Part shown: positions 44,701 through 57,600 of the stretch, piece by piece
Position numbering within the stretch: the first letter of the stretch is position 1
How the letters are laid out: each line of letters opens with the position of its first letter
Assembly (NCBI GenBank): GCA_009746045.1
Contig: RPFO01000579.1
Coordinates: forward strand, 682,160-746,159
Source: Mesostigma viride
Lineage: Eukaryota > Streptophyta > Mesostigmatophyceae > Mesostigmatales > Mesostigmataceae
Length of the DNA: 64,000 nt
Reading direction: 5' to 3'
The notes under the pieces: generated by a model
What the model was told of the DNA's origin: nothing
Database searches by the model: none
Seen by the model: the letters and a program-made list of their open reading frames with translations, nothing else
Translations under genes and position numbers: made by a program

Positions 44701-47700
44701 CGACAATTTCTCCAGTGCCATCAACAACTGCGCGCCCTCTCTCTCCTCCACCAGCAAGGGGCGCGTGTTCTGGGACCTGCTCGCGGGCGGCAGTGCCATT
44801 GCTGGTGGTAGTGCCATCAGCCGCAGCGGGGGGGGAGATGTGGTGAGTTACGTGGTCAGTAGTCACGTGGTCAGGTGGTAATGCCGTTGCTGGTGGTAGC
44901 GCCATCAGCCGCTACCGGGGCACGGGCCACGGGGGGGGGGGGGGGGGGGGGGGGGGCGGGATGCGGTGAGGCAAAGCATGCTGTCCGTTTGTCCCGATTA
45001 CAACGTTCCTCATCGACCAGTGTTGAAAGCCGATTCAATAAGTAGAGCCTGATAGTCTATGCATTCTGTCATGATGTTCTGCCTTCCCGCCCCTTTGCCA
45101 ATGGGGGCACCTGCCTGGTACCCTGGGCCGGCTGGCGCCATGACGGCAGGTGGCGGCGGCGTTGAGCCAGGCGCAGGAGCAGTTCAGCTCTATCCAGGCG
45201 ATGGTGGGGGAGCTGCTGGCGGACCTGCGGCCGGACAACTATGCGTGGTTTGCGGGTGGGTGCCTCTCCGTTACAATCTCGGATTTATCTACACAAATGT
45301 GTCTAATGTGTTCTAGTAGTCCAGATAACTACGCGTGGTTCGTAGGTGGGTGCTGATTTAGGGCGTGCATGTAGTATTATAGAGGTAGGTAACAGTTGTG
45401 TAACGGCGGCTGGATAACCATGTGTGGTTCGCACGTGGGTGCTGCTTTATTGTGACCATGCATATCGAGTCGTAGTCAAATAGCAAATAGTAAATACTAC
45501 TATAGCTGTATGCATGAAGGTATTTACCGATAAGACAAATGCTACATACTTATTGTAGTATTTAGTTATAGTAGTGCATAGTAGTATATAGGTATAGTAG
45601 TACATAGTAGTAAACCATTATTGTAGGACATAGCAGTATACTACTATAGTTATAGTAGTATACTAGTATAGGTATAGTAGTTGTGGCCGGATGTCCACGC
45701 ATGGCTCGCAGGTGGGTGCTGCTCAGTTGTAATTGTGCATATATCCACACCAACATTTCTAATCTACGCTAATATTCCAGTACTCTACGCGTGGTTGGCG
45801 GGCGGGTGCTGCTGTGTAGTATTATCATTCCAGCATGTGTAGAAGTCGCAGTGGCCATGGCAGGTGGAAAGAGTCTAATCTTGGACTGGATGCAGGTGTG
45901 GATTTGAAAAGGAAATGACCAGCTTGGATGGAAAACTCTGTTCAACCAGTGCTGGTACGTCGGTGCCATACCAGCAAAGGCCTTAGTCTTGCTGGTTCTT
46001 TTCGACAGCTGAGCCTGCAGTCCGTAGCAACTCAAATTGTTTGCCCTGTTCGCGTCTCGATAGGCTGAGGCTGCAGTCCATAGCAACACCACTTGTCCGC
46101 CCTGTTTGCGATTCGATAGGCTGCAGTCCTCCATAGCAACACTCCCATTATTACGTTTACAGTTTGTGATGTTCTTCGTTCATGGTGTTGTTCGCAGACA
46201 CCGCGCCACTCTGGCACCTTGTTTCGATGATCGCGACGTTTATCCCTATGACAGACTTCTCGACATGCCTCATACCTACCCCTATAATCCCCCCCCCCCC
46301 ATTTCGATCTGCTTCAGACCTAGCCTGCCCCCCCCCCCCGTATCTCATATCTCCAACCACCACCAAAAACGCATCAACACGAAAACCGCATCACCACAAA
46401 TTATGCATCACCACCAAAAACTTCACCCTGGCAGACGTGTTCGTGAAGCGCATCCGCCAGGTCAGCCGCATGGGCGAATCAGACGAACAACTGCTCAAGG
46501 ACTTGGGCGCTGCTGCCACCTGCACGCCGTCCAAGCTGCTCTCCCTGCACAACCGCCTGATGGGTGGTGACCAGCTGTCGTCCTCCACTGCCGCCTTCCC
46601 CTCCTCCGCCGCCCCCTTCTCCTCCTCTTCTTCCTCGGGCTCTACTGCCACACCATCATCATCCTTGACTCGTGGGCCCAGGGGATCTATCCCCTCCTCC
46701 TCTAACCCCTCTTCCAACTCCTATAACCTGTCCTCTTCTTCCTTCCCTGCCCTCGGGGGGCCCTCGCCATCGGGGGCTGCGCGTGGGCCTGTCTCCAACG
46801 AGGGCCAGGTCTTGAAACAAAGCAAAGGGGGTGGGGCCGGGGGCAGGGGTGGGGCTGGGGGCGGGGCCGGGGGCAGCATAAGCTCTGCCTCCGAGTCCTG
46901 GGGGAGAAGAATTAATCCTGGGATGACGGCAGCTAGTGTGGTGGAGTTGCAGCGAGAGAACCAAGGGTCATTTCAGCCCCAGCTGGTCTCGCAATCAGGA
47001 CGGTCCTCCTCCACAGGTTCCGTCCGGCCTGCTGGCGCCGGTCACGCAAACACCCCGATGTCTGGTCACTCTAGCGCCCTCATACCCTCCACGGGCGGCG
47101 CGGCGAGCAGGAGGGTCAACCCCGCGCAAGCCTGGGGGGGGTCCGGGGGCGGGGGGGGAGGCGTTGGGGGAGGCAGTAAGGGTGCAAGTAGCACCGGGGG
47201 AGGGGCAGGGGCTGGGGGGCCCGGTGGGGGGGCCGATATTGGAAGTGGCGGAGCGGGAGGCATGGGCAAATCGGGTCCCAGTGGTTCTGCCCAAATGGTC
47301 AAGATGGTTAGTGGAAGTCAAAGGAACATTGGAGGCAGCGGAGGTGGTGGTGGTGGTGGCGGTGGTGGCGGTGGTGGCGGCGGTGGTGGTGGCGGTGGGG
47401 CGAGCCTGCGTGTGACGGCAGTAGCTCGGGTGGTGCGCCGGTTCCCTCCGTCGCTGCGGGTGTACGCGCTATTTTTGGAGGCGGCGGACAGCCACGTTCT
47501 CAACAGTCACATCAAGGAGGCGGTGGCACGGCATATGCAGGAGATGGTGGCGTACGTTTACGATTTCCCTTTTTCTTTCCCCCTTACTATATCGGAGTTT
47601 TGCTTAGTTAATACTTCTAAGTTAGCTTAGTTAAGCTTGCTTAGTTAATACTACTACGAAGTGACCACAGGCACGTGCAGAAGATGGTGGAGAACATTGG

Positions 47701-50700
47701 TATGTTCACATTAGATGAAGCTTTGGTTCTAGTTCTAGTTGGTTATTTGTCGGGCCTTTTAATCTGTGACCACATGCACATGCAGGAGGCGGTCGAGTAA
47801 GCTGATAGTGTTTGTTTCTTCTTTCTTTAAGTGGTTGGTGCTTTCCTTGCTCAACATGTACATGCAGGAGGTAGTGGAGTATGTTGCTAGCCTCCCTTTG
47901 GTCAAGTTTAAGGTTGGTGCATTGCCTGGTTAATTCTCGTGATTACAGGCACATATAGCTCATGGTCGGGTATATTGATTGGTTAAGGAGGCAGTCAACC
48001 CTACTTCCATCATCATCGTAGTCTGTTTATCCATGTTTTTGGTGTTTAATTACATCCGCGATATGGTATTTGCAGCTGGGGTCAGTGGACTTCGCCTTTA
48101 CAGGCGGAGTACAAAAGAGATGGTGCATCAGGCACTTCCTCCTCCTCCACCTCTTGGTGGCACTAAGTGCTAATGGATTCTACCGAAGATGCCCCTTTCA
48201 ACCGCCCATCATACTTTCGCGCACGTTTCCTCAACTACTCATTAGCCTTTCGAATATGTCTCTTGCGCCATACGTTCTCCTTCCTCCTTCCGCCTTCCTG
48301 CAGGGTGGCCAGTGGCTCCTCTGCCAGCCCTGCGCTGGCGTCGGCGTTCACCGAGTGTGTGCTCGGCCTCAAGGCGCTCGCGTGCCTGCTGGGGTGGGTG
48401 CAAGCATTTTCATTCTTACTGTGTACTCCTATACTACACTAGTGTGTATGATAGGATGATGCATGCCATCAATGCTCGGTGCCGAGGTGCTCGCGTGCCT
48501 GCTGGGGTGGGTGTCGAATAGCAATTAATGAATTAGTCAACTTAATCTTGTCGAAGCATGTATGCTCATGATGCTGGGCTAATGGCGCTTGCGTGGGTGC
48601 CGATGCTTCAGATTAATGATATTCAAGATTTTAACGTGCCCAGCATCGTTAAAATTTTTGACCATCTACCAGACAAACGAGTTTGGGTATGCCGATGGAC
48701 GAGTTTGGGTATGCCGAGTGGTTCTGCATTGTCGCTCTTGTCCGGCTCAACCTTTCATGAGGCACGAAACAACGCCACTTGTCGGTTTGCGTCGCGACGT
48801 CACGTCATCAAACCACCGCGATGAGACAAATTTGAATATCAGCTCGCTCCGCCATTCTCGCCAGTGCATGTACAACTTTGAGACGTTTTCTCTTCCACGG
48901 GTCTAGAATACACGCTCGCCATCTTCAGTGTGGTCACATAGCCATCGGCGCCGCGTCAACCTCCCACCCAGCACCTCCTGGCCTCTCCCTCGTGCCCTTT
49001 CCCTCTACTGCCATTAATCTGCTTGTGCTGGCCACCCTTGCCCTTCCCCTTCCCCATCACAAATCTGCTTGTGTCGACCGCTCTTTCGTCGTTGCCGTGA
49101 GCGTTTTCTGGTTTATCCCTTTTCCCCCCTTGAGCATTACCTCTCTCTCATGAGCTTACCTCTAATTTCTTGCATTACCTTTCTATGAGCTTACCTCTCA
49201 TTTACCTCTCATGAACCTCTCATTTACCTCTCCTTCATGGGCTTACCCCGTTACCCCCTGCCACACACCTGGGCATGGGCCTTCGCAGGTACCTGGCCTA
49301 CGGGGACACCGAAGCCGCCACCAGCGAGGCGCTGCCACCCAGCTTATGGCGTTCCAGCGGTCACCCGCCCACCCACCGCGCCACATCAGCATCTGCATGG
49401 CAGGCACCCCGCGCCCCCCCCGTGGATCTGGCGCTAGTTCTCAAGGAGGCGCTGCGTGAGGGGACCCTGACGCTGAACGTGCCCTGGGCGCTGGAGCTGC
49501 TGCGCTGGCAGGTGGTCAGTTGAAAGATTTGTTGCGAACCTGTGTGTGCCAGGTGGTGGGCGTGACCTCGGTAGCTCTCCGTCATTTGGGCTGTTCAGCG
49601 CGAGTATATTGTCGAGGCAAGCAGGATATATAGCAGAGCAAGTATATTCTACTATGCTACTGGCAGCCGGTGCTTTGGCTACAATGTGGACAGCTTGCTT
49701 ACCGACGATGCTTTCATATGGACACGCTCGCGCTATGATCTGGAGATAGCGTACCAACGCTGCCGCCGGTGGGGTTCAACCTGCTGTAGGCGCTGCAGAC
49801 CATGGATGGGTGTCCCGCTGCATGGGCTTATTTCATGTGTCCTGTTGGATGCTTTCCTGTCTTATGCGCCCTGTTTGATGTCACTGCGTCAGCCTTGTTG
49901 GGAATCGCACTCCTAGTGCTGCTTGCCTGTTGTATCTTTGTTTATACTAGTATATTTATTTGTTTTGTTTGTTTATAAGTAGATACGTGCGCATGCCGGG
50001 GTGGCTGTACCGATAAAACATTGTGCAAACATTCGCTGCCCCAGCCAGGAGAAGAGATTGCCTTTGCTACATCAATTTCTGTTCAGTTCAGTCAACACTG
50101 CTGTATTTATCCCTTACCCGCTGTGTGGCTAGTTCAACATCGTATAAAACGTCGCAGTGGCCCACACCTTGCGTGGCCCCTCATGCAGGCAAGGGAAGGG
50201 GCCCTGGTTTCTCGATCAGATGATTTACAGGTGTCTGTCTCATCACATACCCTTAGTATCCGGAATACAGACATCAGGAATAGCAAGTGATGTATAACAA
50301 GTGATTAACAGGCGTCTGTCTCATCACATACCCTTAGTATCCTGAGTACAGAAACCAGGGGCTCCTCGCCATGCCCCCTTTGGCCTGCAGCCAAGAGAAG
50401 GAGTCCTGGTCTCCTCACCAGAAAGCGCTGGCCCATTTGTCGCCGCGGTGGCGGATCAAGTGCCCGCCCTGATGGAGCTGATGCGCATCTACCGCCATCC
50501 GAGGCTGCGGCCAACGCACTCCTACTTCAACGTAAGTTCGGACCTTTTGGTAAGTGCAGGCTTCACCCCTAAGCCATTATAAGTTCAAACCTTTTTCAAC
50601 TGTAGGTGGTAAGCTGCGGCCCAGCGCACCCCTATGTCAGTGTAAGCCCACAGTTGTTGTCATGGTAGGTCGCGTCAGAGATGGGGCGAAAGCAGCATTA

Positions 50701-51528
50701 GTAAATACGTATATTTAGTCTTGAAGTAAATACATATATTTAGTCTTGAAGTAAATACATATATTAAGTCTTGAAGTAAATACATATATTAAGTCTTGAA
50801 GAAAATACATATATTTAGTCTTGAAGTAAATACATATATTTAGTCTTGAAGTAAATACATATATTTAGTCTTGAAGTAAATACATATATTTAGTCTTGAA
50901 GTAAATACATATATTTAGTCTTGGAGTAGATACATATATTTAGTCTTGAAGTAAATACATATATTTAGTCTTGGAGTAGATACATACATTTAGTCTTGAA
51001 GTAAATACATACATTTAGTCTTGAAGTAAATACATTATTTCGTCTTGGAGTAAATACATATATTTAGTTTTGGAGTAAATACATATATTTAGTCTTACTC
51101 ACTTAGTCTTGAAGAGATCCTGCTTACGTTGGATCCGGATCCGAATGTACCATATCCTGCCCATCTTGTCTGTGTTTTTAATTCATTTATTGACACGCAA
51201 ACTGCGTCACGTGAGCATTCACCCTCATGTCTATGAGAGACCCCAGGCTGTGAAACCTTTTTTTTTCCGTAGCGGTCACAAACAGCACTGGACAGCCTTC
51301 TAAACAGCGCGTGATAGCATTCCAGGGCCGCCCAGTGGGGGCTTGTGCGAGTCATCAAGGAAAGGCTGTGGAGCAGGCAGTGCTGTGCGGCAGGGGGTTG
51401 TGAAGGCAGAATGTTCTGCTGGCATACATTTGCACCGTGTTCTGCTGGCAGACCTTTGCAGCATGGGGAAACCCTCTTCATGCTTGAAGCATTATTCACA
51501 AGTATGTCCGTCATCGTCGTCATCGTCG

Positions 51529-51609
<81 letters not shown>

Positions 51610-51610
51610 G

Positions 51611-51656
<46 letters not shown>

Positions 51657-51681
51657 GTCATCATCATCATCATCATCATCG

Positions 51682-51760
<79 letters not shown>

Positions 51761-54630
51761 TAATAATAATAATGTGATACACTGCCATCACATAATAGAA
51801 GTTATCATCACATAATAGAAGTTATCATCACATAATGATAACGGTACACTGTCATCAAGCTTCGAGGCATGCGCCCAGTTCCTTTCGCAGGTGCGGCATT
51901 AGGAGTCATCCTTAGATGAGAACGATTACCCTTTTTACCTTTTCAAGCCTTCGGTGTGCTGCTATAAGATAGAGGTGTGTCAAAAGCGTTGGCCTACTTA
52001 GCCTACATTAGGTTCCTAACTTAAAATTAAAAATCGTTTGCTGGCCCTTTGCTTGTGCAGGCGAACGCGCTGTGCGTCACGGCGGCACTGGAGGGCTTCT
52101 TCCGGGAGGTGGGTTTGGACGCCGAGATATTCCGGATATTGGAGAGAGAAGACATGTCCAATGTCGAGGTGCTTCCTGGTAGCTCCCCTGGCGCATCGTG
52201 GTCTGAAGAGAGCAGCCGAGGCCCTCTAAAGAGGAGCCAGCTCTCCACCCAGGGCAAATTGGGCAGCCAGCACTCTCCAATTGCAGGGTCTCCCTCTTTG
52301 GAGCATCCGTCGGTGGTTGCCAGGACGGATTTGGCCGGAGGGTCTGCGAATGATTTGAGGAGGGGAAGCTCTGGCCGGAACGTGGTAGACGAGGAGCGCG
52401 AGGAACCCCATGCTGGAAGGGATGGCGAATTAGTCGATGATGAAGATGATGACGAGGAGGACGAGGAGGAGGTTGATGGGGATGGAAGTCGGTCAAACTT
52501 GCGGCACAGTAACAGCGGGCGCCTGATCAGCACAAAGGGCAAGAACGGCTCCCACGGCAGCGTCCGGTCCAGGGATGGCAGCATAAGGTCCTGGGACAAC
52601 CGGGCAGGCGACGGGGGCGGCGACAGTGACAGCAGCGACGACGATGGGGGCGGCGAGGACGGAAACATGCTGGACAACAACGAGGAGGAAGAGTGTGGCG
52701 GTGGTGAAGGGGTGGCTGAGAGCGTGAAAGGGCCAGCTGGCGGCTTTTATTCGCGGCTGCGGGGTGACAAGGAAGCCGCCGCTGGCGATGGGGATGGTGG
52801 CGTGCTGCCACCGCTTGGGCTGGACTTTGCAGAGGGCATCGTCGACCGGAGGTTTCGGCAGAATGTGTGCCCGTTGCTGGAGGTAATTTTTTTTTGTTTT
52901 TTTTTTTAATAGGAGAAGATTGTGCCAGTAGCGTGTGCCCCCTGCGGGAGGTAACTTGTTCTACTATATATTACCTAGTATATTACCTAGTCTATTACCT
53001 AGTCTATTACCTAGTAAATTACCTTGTATATTACCTAGGTACCAGTGGGTTCGGGTTATAGCACGGGGTCCTGATCCCACATAATAGGCATTTCGCTTCG
53101 TGGTAGTGGTTACATGGTACGCCTTATAAAGATAATGCTGCCTGCTTTTGCATGGGCGCTACCCTCTCCATAGTAGGGCGCCACCCTCTCCTGAGTTAGG
53201 GCGCTGCCCTCTCTTGAACAGGGCGTGACCCTGTCCTGGACTCAGTGCACTAGAACGGTCCTAGCCCCATTGCATGGGGCACGATCAAGGGATGCGCGTT
53301 TCTGGCAGGGATGGGCGGTGCAGCAGGAAAATTTGTGGGCTTGCTTGATCTTTTGAGATAGCCGAGGCCAACGTGGCTACCCTCTGATCTTATTCAACTG
53401 AGTCGGGCTTGGCTGATCCGATCAGATAGCCGAGGCCAACGTGGCTACCCTCTGATCTTATTCATTGAGTCGGGCTTGGCTGATCCGATCAGATAGCCGA
53501 GGCTAATGTGGCTACGTGTAAATTTTGTTCAGCCAAGTGGGGCTTGCTTGATCTGTGCACTTGTCCATGTCATTGTCGGTGCTGTTGTCACTGATGATGC
53601 TGTTGTTCTTCTTGCTGCTGTCATCAAGCGAAGTACTAAAACCGGTTGCTGCTTGTAGTCCTTGGCTTTCATCCATGACACTGCTGCTACTGTTTCATCA
53701 CCGCCATTTCTGTTTCCGTCATCACCATTGCGGCTCTTGTTTTATCATGGCCATTTCTGGGTCATGTCATGGCCAGTGTCGTTGCTGTTGTCATCAATGC
53801 CGCTCTCTATTCCATCTCCCGCATTCCTTGCTTCTCTTTGTTCTACCATAGCCATCCCTGTGTCATGTAGTGACCTTCCTCTCCCCCCCCCCTTCCATCT
53901 ATTCCCCTGGGTGCCGGTGGGCAGGGTCTTCGCACGACCCTCGCGAGAGCCAACCGCCACCCCACCGCGGGGCCGTCGCCCGCCGTGACCCCCTTTGCGA
54001 CTCCCCCAGTGGTTGCGCCGATATCCAACACCCCCGCGGTCATGCCACGGGCGCTTGGGCAGAAGCATCCGGGGGCCCACCCGCCGCCCCGCAAGATCGT
54101 CCCGGTGGCGCCACTGAGCGCGGAGAAGAGCACGGCAGGAGCAAGTGCGGCGGCAGCAGGAGACTCAATCAGCGACAACCGTCTGGTCGCGTCGGGGACT
54201 GGTTCCCAGTTATTGGTATTGGGCAGCAACAACCCATCCGGAAGCAGTGTGTCGGGGTCATCCACCGTGGCTTCGACATGGCCACCGCTGCTTCATCCAC
54301 CACCCTCGTCTGTGGGCCAAGAGTCAGTACAGTCAGCCCAGGTGGCCGGGCTGCCGGCTCCCTCCGCGGCCTCACTGCCTGCCCATCCATCGGCTGGGGG
54401 GGGGCGCTTGATATCAACGATGATAGGTGGTGGTTCCCAGGGTGTTTCCTTGATGCAGGGGAGCCCTGCTGGTAGCTCCCAGGGTGGGGTACCGAAGAGG
54501 GTCGGCACTGCCAAGGATGCCACATCAGCATCCTCCGCCTCAGCAGCACCAACAATAGCAGGAGCAGCAACAACTGCAGCAACAGCAACAGGAACAGCAA
54601 CAGCAACAGCTACAGCTACAGCTACAGCAA

Positions 54631-54662
<32 letters not shown>

Positions 54663-57600
54663 ACAGCAGCAGCAGCAGCAACAGCAACAGCAGCAGCAAC
54701 AGCAACAGCAACAGCAGGAGCAGGAGCAGGAGCAGCAACAGCCGCATCGTCATCGCCGTCGTCAATTGCGGCTCGGTCGTCATCGCAAGTCGGCACACCT
54801 CGCGCCGGTTGGGCGTCGTCACCTGAAGACATCGCAGCGATCAAGTTGCGGCTGCAGGTAATGGCAGTAGGCGACGTATTTTATTGGGAGTATGCTGGTT
54901 GCGGCTGTGTGTGACAGAAGTAGGAAAAGTATCTCGTGACCACATCAAATATTTTTCAATCAAGTTGCGGCTGCAGGTAACCACTCGATTGTTACCTATG
55001 TTTTGTTGTCCTGGCAACTCGAATAAGCAGTAGCTTGCCTCTTTTTTGAATAGCATGCGCTGGCCGCGGCTGCAGGAACCACTCCCCTTACCTCCAACTG
55101 AGACCATCCCCAGCCTTAAACCCAAACCCAAACCCAAACCCAAACCCAAACCCAAACCCAAACCCGAACCCAAACCCAAACCCAAACCCAAACCCAAACC
55201 CAAACCCAAACCCAAACCCAAACCCAAACCCAAACCCAAACCCAAACCCAAACCCAAACCCAAATCCAAAACCAAAAATAAAACCAAAACCAAAACCAAA
55301 AGCAAAACCAAAACCAAAACCAAATCCAAATCCAAACCCGCACTTAAACCCAAACCCAAACCCAAACCCAAACCCAAATCCAAACACAAACACAAACACA
55401 AACACAAACACAAACACAAACACAAACACAAGCCCCCATCCCAATCCCCACCTCGTCATTTGCATTTATGGACTAAGAGCCATTTCACTACTTTGAGTAG
55501 CTCTGGGCAAAGCATCTCTGGACACAGTTTGCCTCTGCACGCATTTCCGGGAATCTCATCAGCCCAATTCGAGTCATTATTCTCAGTGTTGCTACTACTG
55601 CTGATTCTCGTGAGTCTCTGAGCAACAGTCTTCCCCCCCCCCCCCCCCCCCCCCTTATTACAGCGCGTGTTTGTGGACCAGCAGCTGCAGCTCTCTGGCA
55701 TTGAACTACGATACCTGAAATGCATGCATGTCTCTCTTCCGTACCCCCCTTTAGTACATCCATCCGAGTGCGCGTTCATGGACCAGCAACCACAGCTTAT
55801 AACCAAGTATTTGATTACCTAAAACGAAAATATGTGCCCTCTGTGCGCATGCCTGTCTCCCCCCTCCCTCCCCACACCCCACACCCCTCCTCTTTATTGC
55901 ATCCATCCCAGCGCGCGTTCATGGACCAGCAGCCCCAGCTGCGCCCCGTGTACGACTTCGTCGTCAACACACTGCTGGCGAACGCGGTGGCGGCCGCAAG
56001 GGAGGCCGTGCTGCCCTCCATCGCCCTGCCAGCTGGCAGCATAGCATTGTTTGACACAGCTGGCAGCCTGGTACCCTCATTCACCACGGCATCAACTGTC
56101 ACTACCATGCCATCGCATGCCATGGCGTCTGCTGGCAGCACGATGCCCTTTGCCCCAATGCTTTCAGCTGCCACCGCGGTGACCGCTGCCTCGGCGATGC
56201 CGGCGGCAACCGCCGTGCTGCCCTCCACGGTCATGACGGCAGCTGGCACGACCGTGCCGTTTGCCAGAGTTGCACCGATGGCGCCGGCGCCGGCGCCGGC
56301 TGCCACAGCACTGCTGGCCACTCCGACAATGGCACCATCCGCCTCGGCCTCGCCTGCTGCCATGGAGGTGCCGGCGGGCAGCCTCATGGCCACGAGCAAC
56401 GCTGCTGCTGCCAATATCAGCAACGCTGCTGCACACATTGTCAGCGACACTGTCATGAGCGATGCCATCGCAAATCCCGATCGACTTCCGCCGGACCGCT
56501 GCACCCCCAGCGCCAACCCCTTGGAAGCACCCGACAGCAGAGTCTCCCCCCAAGACAGGCTGGTGTCCCCCGGCCCGCTTGACGCAGAACACCGCACGCC
56601 AATGGATGGCGATGGGGCTAGGATGGGAATCACAAGTCTGAAGGAGGCAGCAGGTGTGAGTGGGGCTGGGAGTGCTAATGCTGGCAAGCGCGCAGGCACC
56701 GCTGTTTCAAATCCTGCCATGGGATCCGGTGGCTCAGCACCCAACGCGGCCCTCGACTCTCCAAGTCGTGGCACAGTCCATAGTACCTTCAATTCTGGTG
56801 GGAGTTCCCATGCTATTCACTTGGGCGCAGGCCTCGTTAGTTCTATTCCTGCCCTACATCCTGGCACGGACCCTAGCAATTTTACATCTAATGGGGGTCA
56901 TATTGACCCTTATTCTGGCGCACCGGGAGGCTTTGTGTTCAGCCACCTGCCCGTCCTCGGCTGCCCCGGGGACCTGCTGGCGTCGGCGGTGGCGTCGCAA
57001 GCCCAAGTGTTCACGCTGAGGGACGCTGCGGCTCGTGCGCGTGCGGACGAAGGTCCGTCTTTCCCTCTTTCGTTTCCCGTTCTTGATGTCGCCGTGGGTA
57101 TGTGTGTGCTTTCTTGATTTCTTCGTGTGTGTGAATGATAATGTGCGTATGCGAAGGAAGGTCCCAACGTTCTTCTTTTCCTTCCAAGGACTTGGTGTGC
57201 GTCTCTATCTGAGCCTGTGTGTGTATGTGTGTGCATGTTCATGCATGCTGAGGATGGGGGTGGAGAAGGGGAAGGGGATGAGTGGTGTACAAAATTACAA
57301 TAATTTATACAGAAAGTTCCTGTTTCATCGTGTCTTTTTTTTTTTTTTCTTTTCTTTTGCCTAAGCTTTTTCCTTTTTGTAGAGCTTGTGTATCCTTTTG
57401 AGTGTTTCTGGTTGTTTTGAAGGGGGAGGGTGAAGGGAGGGATTTTTCCCAAAAAGTGGGTCTAAACCTTGCGTTAAGCAAGATTACAAAAGGGTGAAAG
57501 TAATAACACACCAGGGGGAGGGGAAGGGGCCAGGGGAGCTCAGTCTATTATACTAATCAACTTGGCACTGCGCCATATTTTGCTGTACATATTTGGTAAA

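Noticed and set aside
51095-51815. Poly-Met, poly-Ile, poly-Ser and poly-Asp ORFs
   Set aside because: They are translations of a CAT trinucleotide array in codanin intron 11.
55117-55430. Chromosome end
   Set aside because: The array is internal to an intron and the unit is AAACCC, not the plant-type AAACCCT.
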